A model generated the notes under the pieces. The model saw nothing but the letters and a program-made list of their open reading frames with translations. It had not been told where the DNA came from and searched no databases. Both the position numbers and the translations under genes were made by a program. 64,000 nucleotides of DNA from Coleofasciculus sp. FACHB-1120 (GTDB taxonomy: Bacteria; Cyanobacteriota; Cyanobacteriia; Cyanobacteriales; FACHB-T130), in contig NZ_JACJTV010000003.1 in assembly GCF_014698845.1 (NCBI RefSeq), positions 124,001 to 188,000 on the forward strand, written 5' to 3'. Below, one piece after another: positions 18,846 through 27,787 of the stretch (position 1 is the stretch's first letter; every line of letters starts with the position of its first letter).

Positions 18846-19700
18846 CTAATAAGAAACCTGACGAAGTAAACCCGCTATTTCTTCCTGACAATAATTGATA
18901 AGACTAGCAACAGCAGTTTTGGCTTGTTTTCCTTGATATTGTTCCCGCGCTTGAGGCGTAATCCAACGGGGACGCCCAATCAGGATGCTAGATCGACGGT
19001 AAACGACCATTGGATGCCAGCCTGTCTGTTTAAATAGGGGTTCGGAAGGGTCAAATAAACTTAATAATTGCAGAGGGATTGCAGAATTATTGGTTTCTTC
19101 CTGGGATGCGATCGCGACAGGTAAAATTGCCAAATTTTGCACCGGCGCACGTAAAGCCAAATGGGCAAATCCCCGGTGAAAGGTTTTCATTTCATTCGGC
19201 TGAGTTAGCTTTACCATCGGTTGGGCACCTTCTGGAAATATTCCAACCACCTGCTGGGTCTGCAACAGCCGAATCGCCTTATTAAAGAAATCTTGCTGGC
19301 GGTGTTCTGGCGTCTCTAAAGGGAAACAACCCAGCTGATGGACAATGTCCCGCATCACGGGCACTTGACCCATATAGTGATGACAGGCAAACCGAATCGG
19401 ACGATTTAAAGCTGCCATTAGTAATGGCGCATCCATGACGCTGCGATGATTGCTCACCACTAAAACGCCACCTTCTTGAGGAACGCGATCTTGATGGTAC
19501 ATATACATCTGCGTTCCCAATGCCGAAAGCAGCAAACGAGAAATCTGTAAAGGGTTATCTGAAGACATGCTTTCTATAGGCTTTTTTGCAGGCAGGGCGA
19601 TCGCAGAAGCCAACAGGCAATTGGCTTGATTGTAAATCGCTAGAGTCTTGAGAGAGACTGCGTTTGACCCTTTCTCTTGACTCTTGAGCGAACTGTCCAT
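18846..19700 (-). CDS. LPLAT-family acyltransferase
   Basis: This is a membrane-associated acyltransferase of the glycerol-phosphate acyltransferase superfamily. The HX4D catalytic motif is in SNHRSVMDAP (His85, Asp90) and the acceptor-binding motif is GIFPEGAQ (Glu157). A block near residue 180 (FHRGFAHLALRAPV) and ILPVAIAS complete the pattern. The protein is longer than PlsC because of about 50 extra N-terminal residues; ATG 19568 (MSSDNPLQ) would be a shorter start. Its neighbour downstream is an LPGMDGTG alpha/beta hydrolase. Together they look like the two halves of a plant phytyl ester synthase/DGAT-like protein encoded separately. The acyl acceptor (phytol, diacylglycerol or lysolipid) cannot be told from sequence. 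Confidence 0.85.
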   Translation of the reverse strand: MDSSLKSQEKGSNAVSLKTLAIYNQANCLLASAIALPAKKPIESMSSDNPLQISRLLLSALGTQMYMYHQDRVPQEGGVLVVSNHRSVMDAPLLMAALNRPIRFACHHYMGQVPVMRDIVHQLGCFPLETPEHRQQDFFNKAIRLLQTQQVVGIFPEGAQPMVKLTQPNEMKTFHRGFAHLALRAPVQNLAILPVAIASQEETNNSAIPLQLLSLFDPSEPLFKQTGWHPMVVYRRSSILIGRPRWITPQAREQYQGKQAKTAVASLINYCQEEIAGLLRQVSY

Positions 19701-19999
19701 TTTTTACTTAGTCTGGACTTTATTCATTGACTAGAAGCGATCGCTCACCCCAAAACTTAACTTTTCTTAATATAATTATTAACCTAACGTCCTCGCCTAT
19801 GCGAATCCCTTAGGGTAGATAGGGTAAAAATAGTCAGTAAAGATTTTTTACGATTTTATTCCGGTCAAGAAAAAGTGACAATTTATACTTGTATTGCCAG
19901 AAGCTAAGTGGAACTCTCAAAACAAGATAACGAAAAGATACAAAATTGCAGCCCGAAGTATATGATCAAAAACAAGAAAGGGGGTTGTTTTTTATATTT
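19701..19999. other. Divergent intergenic region (acyltransferase / metG)
   Basis: 299 bases with an AT-rich stretch near 19750-19780 and 19840-19880, presumably promoters for both genes. No RNA gene or repeat family is recognised. A TTG-initiated extension of metG through 19946-19999 is possible but unlikely. Confidence 0.45.
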
Positions 20000-21592
20000 A
20001 TGAGTGCTAATCATACAGGTAAAAATACATTTGCAATTACTACACCGCTGTATTACGTAAACGACGTACCCCACATTGGCAGTGCTTATACAACAATGGC
20101 GGCGGATGTGGTGGCTCGGTTTGAACGACTCCGGGGAAAGTCTGTGCTGTTGATTACCGGCACGGATGAACACGGACAGAAAATTCAGCGCACAGCCGAA
20201 ATGAAAGGGCTTGCACCACAAGCTCACTCTGATGAAATTGCGGCTGGATTCGACATTCTTTGGCAAAAGCTCAACATCCAGTACGATCGGTTTATCCGCA
20301 CGACAAACTCCCGCCACCACGCCATTGTCAAAGAGTTTTTCCTGCGCGTCTGGGAAAAAGATGACATTTATTTGGGGCAACAAAAGGGCTGGTACTGTGT
20401 CTCCTGCGAAGAATTCAAAGATGAGCGCGACCTTTTAGAAGGGCACCACTGCCCCCTTCACCCCAATAAAGAAGTCGAGTGGCGGGATGAACAAAACTAC
20501 TTTTTTCGCCTCTCTAAGTATCAAACTCATCTGGAAAACTTGTATCACAAGCAACCAAATTTTATCCAGCCAGAAATTCGCCGCAATGAAGTTTTGAGCT
20601 TTGTCAGCCAAGGGCTTCAAGATTTCTCTATTTCGCGAGTAAACCTAGACTGGGGCTTCCCAATACCCGTCGATCCCAGCCACACTATCTATGTTTGGTT
20701 TGATGCCTTATTGGGTTATGTTACAGCGTTACTTGAACCGGATAGCGACCCAACGCTAGAGAATGCTTTATCTAAGTGGTGGCCAATTAATATGCACCTG
20801 ATTGGTAAAGACATTCTGCGGTTTCATGCGGTTTATTGGCCTGCCATGTTAATGTCAGCTGATCTGCCCATGCCGGAGCGAATATTTGGACATGGCTTTC
20901 TGACAAAAGACGGACGAAAGATCAGTAAAACGGTGGGTAATACCATCGATCCGGTCGCCTTGGTCGAACGCTACGGGGCAGAGGCGATTCGTTACTATTT
21001 TCTCAAGGAGATTGAATTTGGGCAAGACGGAGATTTTAACGAAATTCGATTTATTAATATCCTCAATGCTGATTTAGCAAATGACCTGGGCAATTTACTC
21101 AATCGGACGTTGAACATGGCAAAGAAATACTGCAATGGCATCGTGCCTGACTGCTCATCTGAAAACATCCCCGCAGATAACACAATTAAAGCAATTGGTC
21201 TTGGTTTAGGCGATCGCGTTGCTCAAGCTTATGAATCTCTGGCTTTTAGCAAAGCGATCGCAGATATTTTCACTTTAATTCGAGCCAGTAACAAATTTAT
21301 TGACGATCAAGCTCCCTGGACTTTATACAAACAGGGTCAACAGCAGGCCGTCGAACAAGTCCTGTATGCGGTTCTAGAATCTGTTAGACTAGCAGCTTAT
21401 CTGCTATCACCGATTATTCCCACCGTCAGCAGTGACATTTACCAACAGCTAGGTTTTTCAATTGACTTTAATAACAAAACGTTAATAGATGTTTCGGCTG
21501 CGTTTTCCGCCCATGCCACTTGGGGAACACTAACTGCAAGACAAGCTTTAGGTGAAGCCAGACCTGTTTTTCCAAGGCTGGAACTCCCCTAA
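20000..21592 (+). CDS. metG: Methionyl-tRNA synthetase
   Basis: It charges tRNA-Met and initiator tRNA with methionine in the cytosol. Class I signatures are present: TTPLYYVNDVPHIGSAYTT (HIGH-type) near the N-terminus, a zinc-knuckle region with WYCVSCEEF and HHCPLHPNK, YVWFDALLGY, and GRKISKTVGNTIDP (KMSKS variant). The anticodon-binding helical domain follows. At 530 residues it is the short form, without the C-terminal EMAP-like dimerisation domain. The frame is open upstream to a TTG at 19946, but ATG 20000 (MSANHTGKNTF) gives the expected N-terminus two residues before the Rossmann strand region. A hairpin follows the stop. Confidence 0.96.
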   Translation: MSANHTGKNTFAITTPLYYVNDVPHIGSAYTTMAADVVARFERLRGKSVLLITGTDEHGQKIQRTAEMKGLAPQAHSDEIAAGFDILWQKLNIQYDRFIRTTNSRHHAIVKEFFLRVWEKDDIYLGQQKGWYCVSCEEFKDERDLLEGHHCPLHPNKEVEWRDEQNYFFRLSKYQTHLENLYHKQPNFIQPEIRRNEVLSFVSQGLQDFSISRVNLDWGFPIPVDPSHTIYVWFDALLGYVTALLEPDSDPTLENALSKWWPINMHLIGKDILRFHAVYWPAMLMSADLPMPERIFGHGFLTKDGRKISKTVGNTIDPVALVERYGAEAIRYYFLKEIEFGQDGDFNEIRFINILNADLANDLGNLLNRTLNMAKKYCNGIVPDCSSENIPADNTIKAIGLGLGDRVAQAYESLAFSKAIADIFTLIRASNKFIDDQAPWTLYKQGQQQAVEQVLYAVLESVRLAAYLLSPIIPTVSSDIYQQLGFSIDFNNKTLIDVSAAFSAHATWGTLTARQALGEARPVFPRLELP

Positions 21593-21609
21593 ATAGTTTC
21601 GTCTTAGTA

Positions 21610-21632
21610 GCTAATAGCTGTTGGCTGTTAGC
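21610..21632 (+). terminator. Hairpin after metG
   Basis: GCTAATAGC pairs with GCTGTTAGC (one G-U pair) over a 5-nt loop, 18 bases past the stop. It has no strong T-tract, so confidence as a terminator is modest. Confidence 0.45.
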
Positions 21633-21758
21633 GGCTTGACCATTGGGTGCTGCTACATACAAAAGTAAAGACTCTGGTACAGACCGCTCTCTCACAAGCT
21701 AAAAGTTCATCAAAATCGCTAATTGCTTTTTTCATAAAAAAATCGAGGCATAACAATC

Positions 21759-22367
21759 ATGTTGAATAATTTCAGCAGTAACGACTCTGTATTTACACCA
21801 GAACAGGTTTTAGAAAATCGTGGTCGTGTAGCAATTTTCATCGATGGATCAAATCTATTTTACGCAGCTCTACAGCTCGGTATAGAAATTGACTACACTA
21901 AGCTGCTGTGCCGCTTAACCGCTGGGTCTCGCTTGTTGCGCTCTTTCTTTTACACCGGAGTCGATCGCACGAATGAAAAACAACAGGGTTTCCTGTTGTG
22001 GATGCGTCGCAATGGCTACCGGGTCATTGCCAAAGACTTAGTACAGCTACCGGATGGTTCTAAAAAAGCTAATTTGGATGTGGAAATTGCTGTCGATATG
22101 ATGGCTTTAGTGGGATCTTACGATACCGCTGTTCTCGTCAGCGGAGATGGGGATTTAGCTTACGCCGTCGATGCCGTTAGCTATCGAGGTGTCCGCGTGG
22201 AAGTGGTCAGTTTGCGCTCCATGACCAGCGACAGTTTGATCAATGTATCAGATCGATATATTGATCTGGATAGCATCAAAGAAGATATCCAAAAGACGCC
22301 CAGACAAAATTATACCTACCGTCCACTTTCTGGCATTGGCTTTATGGATGACCAAGAAGATAGATAA
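21759..22367 (+). CDS. LabA-like NYN domain protein
   Basis: This NYN (PIN-like) putative ribonuclease is in the family of LabA, which in Synechococcus damps KaiC-dependent circadian output. The N-terminus has VAIFIDGSNLFYAA (first catalytic Asp), followed by KANLDVEIAVDMMALVGSYD and AVLVSGDGDLAYAVDA with further acidic residues of the metal site, and a GVRVEVVS strand. These match the four-Asp PIN/NYN pattern. It is 202 residues, with a short polar tail. LabA-type families often have several paralogues, so I do not assign the symbol. It lies 38 bases upstream of lptC on the same strand and may share its transcript, although the functions look unrelated. Confidence 0.87.
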   Translation: MLNNFSSNDSVFTPEQVLENRGRVAIFIDGSNLFYAALQLGIEIDYTKLLCRLTAGSRLLRSFFYTGVDRTNEKQQGFLLWMRRNGYRVIAKDLVQLPDGSKKANLDVEIAVDMMALVGSYDTAVLVSGDGDLAYAVDAVSYRGVRVEVVSLRSMTSDSLINVSDRYIDLDSIKEDIQKTPRQNYTYRPLSGIGFMDDQEDR

Positions 22368-22405
22368 CGCCAACTAAAGAAAAAAGAAATTTATAGGCAA
22401 AAGAA

Positions 22406-23575
22406 ATGAAAAAAGTAGCTTCTCGCAAAAAATTATTTCTTTTGCCTATTTACTTTTTACTATTCACTTTTTTAGTTAGTGCTTGTAATACCGAGAAACG
22501 TGCGGAGAAAAAGATCCAGAAAGATACTGCCTCCGTGACAGATTTCGAGGGAAGTTTGGTATTTCAAAATGTGACCCTGGATCAGGCAGATGAGCAAGGA
22601 AGACCTTTGTGGAAAGTGAAGGCGGAGCAAGCGGTTTACACCAAAGATAAGAAAGCTGCTCGCATCCAAAAGCCTAGCGGAGATTTGTTCCAAGATGGAA
22701 AATTGGTTATGCAAATCACCGCAGATAGTGGGGAAGTTCAAGAGGATGGTAAAAAAATCTTTCTAAAGGGTCAGATTGTTGCTACAGACCCCCGCAACGG
22801 GGCAGTTTTAAAGGGAAATGAACTAGAGTGGCGACCGAAGGAAGACCTTTTGATCGTGCGTCAAAATCTTGTCGGCACTCATCAAAAGATGGTGGCGACA
22901 GCGAATGAAGGACGATATTTTAGCCGATCCCAGCAAATGGAATTATTGGGTCAAATTGTTGCAACATCGAAAGACCCAGCGGTACAAATTAGAACCGAGC
23001 ATTTAGTGTGGCAAATTCCCCAGCAGATGGTAGTTGGCGATCGCCGCATCCAGATTGACCGCTACACAGGCAATCGCGTGACAGAGCAAGCAGCGGGAGA
23101 TTCTGGTCAGGTAAACCTGAAAACAAAAATAGCAACGCTGACAAAGAATGTTCAGATGACTTCTTTAGAGCCGCCAGTGCAAATCGCCGGGAATTCTGTC
23201 ACCTGGAACCTTACCACACAAATGGTTACGTCAGACCAACCCGTGAAAGTGGTGCATCAACAGCAGCAAGTGACGCTGACAGGGAACCGGGGTCAGGTGG
23301 ATCTGAAGGGAAAAGTGGCTCGTCTGATTGGTGGCGTCCAAGGTGTTGGCAGTCGGAATAAATCCCAACTTTACGCCAATCAGGTGATTTGGAATATTCC
23401 AACTGAAGAATTCGATGCTCAAGGCAATGTAATTTATCATCAACAAGTTGACCCGCCGCTGCACCTGACGGGTTCCAGAGCAGTCGGTAAGTTTCAAGGT
23501 CAAACGGTTGTTGTCACGGGTGGCGGTGGTGCTAGTGGCAGTAGTGGCAGGGTGGTGACGGAAATTATTCCTTGA
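22406..23575 (+). CDS. lptC: LptC-family LPS export protein, long cyanobacterial form
   Basis: LptC couples the LptBFG inner-membrane ABC transporter to the periplasmic bridge that carries lipopolysaccharide to LptD. An N-terminal helix ends in a lipobox-like LVSAC (Cys near residue 27), so this copy may be a lipoprotein where the E. coli protein is TM-anchored. The body has the repeating beta-jellyroll signature: VTLDQADEQGRPLWKVKAEQAVYTKDKK, LFQDGKLVMQITADSGEVQEDGK and GAVLKGNELEWRPKEDLLIVRQ, then a second LptC/OstA-like stretch to residue 389. It is about twice the length of E. coli LptC, as expected for cyanobacterial forms with two jellyroll domains. No other lpt gene is in the window. 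Confidence 0.87.
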   Translation: MKKVASRKKLFLLPIYFLLFTFLVSACNTEKRAEKKIQKDTASVTDFEGSLVFQNVTLDQADEQGRPLWKVKAEQAVYTKDKKAARIQKPSGDLFQDGKLVMQITADSGEVQEDGKKIFLKGQIVATDPRNGAVLKGNELEWRPKEDLLIVRQNLVGTHQKMVATANEGRYFSRSQQMELLGQIVATSKDPAVQIRTEHLVWQIPQQMVVGDRRIQIDRYTGNRVTEQAAGDSGQVNLKTKIATLTKNVQMTSLEPPVQIAGNSVTWNLTTQMVTSDQPVKVVHQQQQVTLTGNRGQVDLKGKVARLIGGVQGVGSRNKSQLYANQVIWNIPTEEFDAQGNVIYHQQVDPPLHLTGSRAVGKFQGQTVVVTGGGGASGSSGRVVTEIIP

Positions 23576-23647
23576 ATCGGTAGGCGATGGTCATAAAAAC
23601 CAAAACGTTATAGGAATCCTATTTGAGTCGTAAGATGCCAACAGTTT

Positions 23648-23679
23648 AGATCCCCGCCTTCTTAGAAAGTTGGGGATCT
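23648..23679. repeat. Dispersed AGATCCCCG hairpin, copy 1
   Basis: AGATCCCCGCCTTC and AAGTTGGGGATCT form an imperfect stem over TTAGA. A close relative lies at 36073-36105. This copy sits between the convergent ends of lptC and dacB and may terminate both. Confidence 0.65.
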
Positions 23680-23713
23680 CTCCTTCACAAATCATAAGGC
23701 GGGTTGTGGGATA

Positions 23714-25039
23714 TTATCGTCGCGCTTGAAAATCTGAGAGAATTTCATTGCGACTGGCGTCACCAAGAAATCCAGCAATATCAGGTCGCCCAGTGCTAGG
23801 AAGAATTGCTGCTGGTAAAGTGGGGGGAACGCCCCATCGTTGCACCAGTTTTTGAAGTATTTGGTCTTGCTGTTTTCTAAAACCATCGACATCACCACCC
23901 CGATTGATGATGGCAAAGCAAACCAGACCGCGATCGCGTGTTGGCATTACCCCAGCCAGGGCGCTAACATCCCGCAGGGTGCCCGTTTTGATAATCGTGC
24001 CTGAAGGGATGTGGCGGGAGACCATCGTTCCTCGGCGATCGCGTCCCGATACCGGGAAGAGATCGGCGACTGTCAGCTGATGGGGTTGTAAATAACTTTC
24101 AATCGCCGTCAGCATTCCGCAAACAGCGCGGGGCGAAATGCGATTTTCTACCCCTAAACCAGAGCCATTTACCAGCTGAACTTCCTGTTGGGGAACCCCA
24201 GCAGACGTAGCCCCCAACTGAGCGACAGCAGATGCCCCCCCAAGGGCTTTTGCCAGCATCTCCGCCATGTCGTTGTTGCTGTAAATGTTCATTTCCTTGA
24301 GGATTTGTGCCAAGGACATTGAGCGATGACGCAACAACAAAATTTGCTTGGGAATTGGAATCGACGAAACTTTGACCGAACCCGCGATCGCAATTTGCGG
24401 CTTTGGCGTTCCGGGCGGCATTAAGTTGTATAGATATTGGGCATCTCTAGGCCATGAGGTAGGATTAAATGCTTGCTTGAGCATCTGACCCGCCATATAA
24501 GGGTGAGATTGGTAATTCATGTAAAAATCGCCCACAATTACCAAGTTGCCGTTGATGCGGCGGATGCCCCGTTTATTTAAAGCATTCCCTAGAGCGATCG
24601 CTTCTTCCCAGACAAAAAAGGGATCGCCACTGCCATTAATCACCAAATCTCCCTGCAAAACCCCATTTTTCACGGGTCCAGTTGTGCCGATTGAGGTTTC
24701 AAACTGATGACCCGGTCCCCAAGTTTCCAATGCAGCGGTAGAAGTCGCAATCTTGGTCAAAGAAGCAGCCGGTAAGGGAATATTTCCCTGGTTCGTTGCC
24801 AGGGGCAACGAACCAGACTGAATCCACACCCCTTGAGCCGCCGCTGTCATGCCTTTAGCACTCCAGCCCTTCAAGTATTGCTGCATCGTGTTTTCAGCTA
24901 CCGGGTCGGTCGCCATCGATAGGGAAAACAAGGGAACGCCCCGCCACGCTATCAGTTGGGCAGTGTCTATCTCAGTTGTTTTCACCCCAGCCATATTCAT
25001 CCACAGCGCCACCAAACCAGAGCCAAATAATTGCAACAT
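23714..25039 (-). CDS. dacB: D-alanyl-D-alanine carboxypeptidase/endopeptidase (PBP4, S13)
   Basis: This periplasmic penicillin-binding protein trims pentapeptides and cuts 4-3 cross-links in peptidoglycan. All three active-site motifs are visible: SLTK (Ser93, Lys96), SNN (Ser254-Asn256) and KTG (351-353). The S13-type insert between the first two motifs (GDLVINGSGDP, GNLVIVGDFY) distinguishes it from DacA/DacC. The N-terminal hydrophobic stretch (LFGSGLVALWMNMAG) is a plausible but short signal or anchor. Length 441 is normal for the class. ATG 25039 is the first in-frame start. It is convergent with lptC and divergent from plsX, so it is monocistronic. Other cyanobacterial names for the same enzyme include PBP4-type DacB. 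Confidence 0.92.
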   Translation of the reverse strand: MLQLFGSGLVALWMNMAGVKTTEIDTAQLIAWRGVPLFSLSMATDPVAENTMQQYLKGWSAKGMTAAAQGVWIQSGSLPLATNQGNIPLPAASLTKIATSTAALETWGPGHQFETSIGTTGPVKNGVLQGDLVINGSGDPFFVWEEAIALGNALNKRGIRRINGNLVIVGDFYMNYQSHPYMAGQMLKQAFNPTSWPRDAQYLYNLMPPGTPKPQIAIAGSVKVSSIPIPKQILLLRHRSMSLAQILKEMNIYSNNDMAEMLAKALGGASAVAQLGATSAGVPQQEVQLVNGSGLGVENRISPRAVCGMLTAIESYLQPHQLTVADLFPVSGRDRRGTMVSRHIPSGTIIKTGTLRDVSALAGVMPTRDRGLVCFAIINRGGDVDGFRKQQDQILQKLVQRWGVPPTLPAAILPSTGRPDIAGFLGDASRNEILSDFQARR

Positions 25040-25392
25040 TCCTCACTTTCCTTTATTCGTTAAACACAGAGCCTGCCGGATGTGCAAGCTACAACAAAAG
25101 CCAAAAGCGGAAATCACTTCCGCCAGAATGAAGATATTTCTTCGAGAGTCCGTGTATCTGTAAAGCACACGCAGGAAACAGGAATGAGTCATGGGTTAAA
25201 GAGTGAAAAGGGATAAACTCTCCTGTACGACAACCAGTTCTCTATTTTTACCTAATTTAGAAGTACCATTTTTTTTCACCCTTCTTTTATTCATCCATCC
25301 TCTGTCCTCTTTCAGCCTTCCGGATTGACCCCAGTTTCTCCAGGAGTCATCGGGTACTGGTAGAATTTTTAAGGTTTATATCACTTTGATCA
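25040..25392. other. Divergent intergenic region (dacB / plsX)
   Basis: 353 bases, presumably holding the promoters of dacB and of the plsX-fabH-fabD-plsC series. It has T-rich tracts around 25268-25290. I see no small gene, riboswitch or repeat family. Confidence 0.45.
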
Positions 25393-26424
25393 ATGGGATC
25401 GACTCGCGCACGGATCGCAATTGACGCTATGGGTGGCGACCATGCCCCCGCTGAAATCGTTGCTGGAGCGCTTAGGGCACAGGAAGAATTAGACGTAGAG
25501 GTTTTGCTGGTGGGCGATCCTCATCAGATTGAAGCTTCCCTAGGGCAACACACCAGTTCTCATCTTCCTCAAATTGTGCCTTCTGAGGGCACAATTGAAA
25601 TGCACGAGGAGCCTCTAAGTGGTTTAAAACGCAAGCCCAAGGCTTCGATCAACGTCGCAATGGATTTGGTAAAACAAAAACAAGCCCAAGCAGTAGTGTC
25701 AGCGGGTCACTCAGGAGCCGCTATGGCATCTGCTCTGCTGCGACTGGGACGCCTTCGGGGGATCGACCGACCCGCCATTGGGGCAGTTTTGCCAACGATG
25801 ATCGCCAGTAAATCGGTGCTAATTCTCGATGTCGGCGCAAATGTCGATTGTCGTCCTAAGTATTTGGAGCAGTTCGCACTAATGGGGTCGATTTATAGCC
25901 AGTATGTACTGGGTATAGACGTTCCTAAAGTGGGGTTGCTCAACATCGGGGAAGAAGAGTGTAAGGGGAACGATCTGGCAGTTCGCACTTACCAAAGGCT
26001 GCAAGACAATTCGCAAATTTGCTTTACTGGCAATGCTGAAGGGCGAGATGTCCTGACGGGTAACTTTGATGTGGTCGTTTGCGATGGTTTTGCTGGCAAT
26101 ATTTTGCTGAAATTTGCGGAAGCAGTTGGTGAGGCGGTATTACAAATCCTCCAGGAAGAGTTACCTCAAGGATTGTGCGGTCAAATCGGCACAGCTTTGT
26201 TGAAACCAAACTTGCGGCGCATTAAGCAGCGGGTGGACCACGCGGAACATGGCGGTTGCTTGTTATTAGGGGTAGGAGGCATTTGTATTATTAGCCACGG
26301 TAGCTCCCAGGCTCCATCAATTTTTAACGCGATTCGCTTGGCGAAAGAAGCGGTTGATAACCAGGTACTAGAGCGAATTCAGTCTCAAGATATCAGTGCT
26401 AAACAATCGACAGTCGGCGAATAG
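25393..26424 (+). CDS. plsX: Acyl-ACP:phosphate acyltransferase PlsX
   Basis: PlsX turns acyl-ACP and phosphate into acyl-phosphate, the donor for PlsY in the first acylation of glycerol 3-phosphate; it binds the membrane peripherally. It shows the family opening RIAIDAMGGDHAPAEIVAGA, GLKRKPKASINVAMDLVKQ, SAGHSGAAMASALLRLGRL, LNIGEEECKGNDL, and the C-terminal GGCLLLGVGGICIISHG segment. Length 343 is standard. It is first in plsX-fabH-fabD-plsC, the arrangement that ties fatty-acid synthesis to phospholipid assembly in many bacteria. ATG 25393 is the obvious start. The 127-base gap to fabH may hold a second promoter. Confidence 0.96.
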   Translation: MGSTRARIAIDAMGGDHAPAEIVAGALRAQEELDVEVLLVGDPHQIEASLGQHTSSHLPQIVPSEGTIEMHEEPLSGLKRKPKASINVAMDLVKQKQAQAVVSAGHSGAAMASALLRLGRLRGIDRPAIGAVLPTMIASKSVLILDVGANVDCRPKYLEQFALMGSIYSQYVLGIDVPKVGLLNIGEEECKGNDLAVRTYQRLQDNSQICFTGNAEGRDVLTGNFDVVVCDGFAGNILLKFAEAVGEAVLQILQEELPQGLCGQIGTALLKPNLRRIKQRVDHAEHGGCLLLGVGGICIISHGSSQAPSIFNAIRLAKEAVDNQVLERIQSQDISAKQSTVGE

Positions 26425-26551
26425 GCAAAAGTGTAAAGGATGAAGTGTAGAATGTGACATTCTAGCGTCGATCGTTTAGAATTAATCGATTTAGCTAAAA
26501 GCTAAAATGCTAATAGCTGATACCTAAAGACCCCAGCAAGCATGGAGAGCA

Positions 26552-27550
26552 ATGTTGCAACAAACAGGCGTCGGCGTCGCCATTACCGGAAGCGGCTCTG
26601 CGATCCCCTCAGTTTCCCTGGATAATCAAGGACTAACTCAGCTGGTAGAAACTTCCGATGATTGGATTGCTACCCGCACGGGGATTCGTCAGCGGCGGCT
26701 GGCGGGTGAGGAGTCCTTAAGTGCGATCGCCACCCTTGCGGCACAAAGAGCGATCGCAATGGCTGGGATTGCTCCAGAAGACCTGGATTTAATTATTTTG
26801 GCAACTTCCACTGCTGATGATTTGTTTGGAAGTGCCTCATCAATTCAGTTTCAACTGGGAGCATCCAGGGCGGTAGCTTTTGATTTAACAGCAGCTTGCT
26901 CTGGATTTGTCTTTGGTCTGGTCACGGCATCGCAGTTTATTCGCACCGGCGTCTATCAAAATGTCTTGCTGATTGGGGCTGATATTCTGTCGCGCTGGGT
27001 AGATTGGTCAGATCGGGGAACCTGCGTGTTATTTGGGGATGGTGCCGGTGCCATTGTTATGCAGGCGAGTGAGCGCGATCGCTTACTCGGATTTGAACTC
27101 CGCAGTGATGGAACCCAGCACCAATCCCTCAGCCTAGCCTACACGGCACAGCCCAAAGAACTGGTTCCTGGAATCAATGTCCAAGCTGGCACTTACCACC
27201 CCATTACCATGAACGGCAAGGAAGTCTATCGCTTTGCCGTGCAAAAAGTACCGGAAGTGCTGGAAAAAGCAATGTTTCGAGCAAGTATCAGCATTGAACA
27301 AATTGACTGGCTGCTTTTGCATCAAGCCAATCAGCGAATTCTTGATGCTGTCGCTCAACGCTTAAAAATTCCTACCGAAAAAGTCATTAGCAATCTTGCT
27401 AACTACGGCAATACTTCTGCTGCTTCCATTCCTTTAGCGCTGGATGAAGCAGTGCGAGAAGGCAAAATTAAACCAGGAGATATTATTGCTAGTTCGGGAT
27501 TTGGTGCGGGTCTGACTTGGGGCGCAGCGATTTTCCAATGGGGCAGATAA
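26552..27550 (+). CDS. fabH: Beta-ketoacyl-ACP synthase III
   Basis: FabH starts type II fatty-acid synthesis by condensing acetyl-CoA with malonyl-ACP. The thiolase-fold triad is complete: Cys116 in LTAACSGF, His257 in LLHQANQRI and Asn287 in NYGNTSAAS. ETSDDWIATRTGIRQRR and FGDGAGAIV are also typical. Length 332 is normal. ATG 26552 is preceded by GGAGAGC within a 10-base window, a reasonable ribosome site; the out-of-frame ATG at 26542 merely overlaps it. It follows plsX and precedes fabD on the same strand, with a strong hairpin after the stop that could partly uncouple fabD. Confidence 0.96.
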   Translation: MLQQTGVGVAITGSGSAIPSVSLDNQGLTQLVETSDDWIATRTGIRQRRLAGEESLSAIATLAAQRAIAMAGIAPEDLDLIILATSTADDLFGSASSIQFQLGASRAVAFDLTAACSGFVFGLVTASQFIRTGVYQNVLLIGADILSRWVDWSDRGTCVLFGDGAGAIVMQASERDRLLGFELRSDGTQHQSLSLAYTAQPKELVPGINVQAGTYHPITMNGKEVYRFAVQKVPEVLEKAMFRASISIEQIDWLLLHQANQRILDAVAQRLKIPTEKVISNLANYGNTSAASIPLALDEAVREGKIKPGDIIASSGFGAGLTWGAAIFQWGR

Positions 27551-27573
27551 ATCAATTTTAGATTTTTATTTTG

Positions 27574-27599
27574 CGGAGGTCGGAGATTCTCCACCTCCG
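27574..27599 (+). terminator. GC-rich hairpin after fabH
   Basis: CGGAGGT at 27574 pairs with ACCTCCG ending at 27599, and an inner GGAG/CTCC stem extends it. ATAATTTT follows. It lies 24 bases after the fabH stop. Confidence 0.6.
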
Positions 27600-27619
27600 A
27601 TAATTTTCGAGAAGGGATC

Positions 27620-27787
27620 GGCAATGGGTAATCAAAGTAATGAGTGTTAAGGATTGAGTTTTAAGGCAAGAAGAAAATTCTTTAAGCCAAAACTCAAACG
27701 CGATCAATCGCGCCTCTAAAACTGAAAACTTTTCTTCAATTACCCATTACTAATCGCCAATTACGAATTACCAATTACCAATGACCA
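27620..27787. repeat. Degenerate short repeats upstream of fabD
   Basis: The gap is built of AT-rich short tandem words (AATGGGTAAT on the left; ATTACCCATTAC, CCAATTACGAATTACCAATTA and similar on the right). The left and right parts are partly complementary. Similar words occur at 44713-44802 and after 54545. The fabD ATG lies at the end of the run, without an obvious Shine-Dalgarno. Confidence 0.55.

Noticed and set aside
19904-20383. 159-residue minus-strand ORF over the start of metG
   Set aside because: It overlaps the conserved HIGH region of metG and has no family features.
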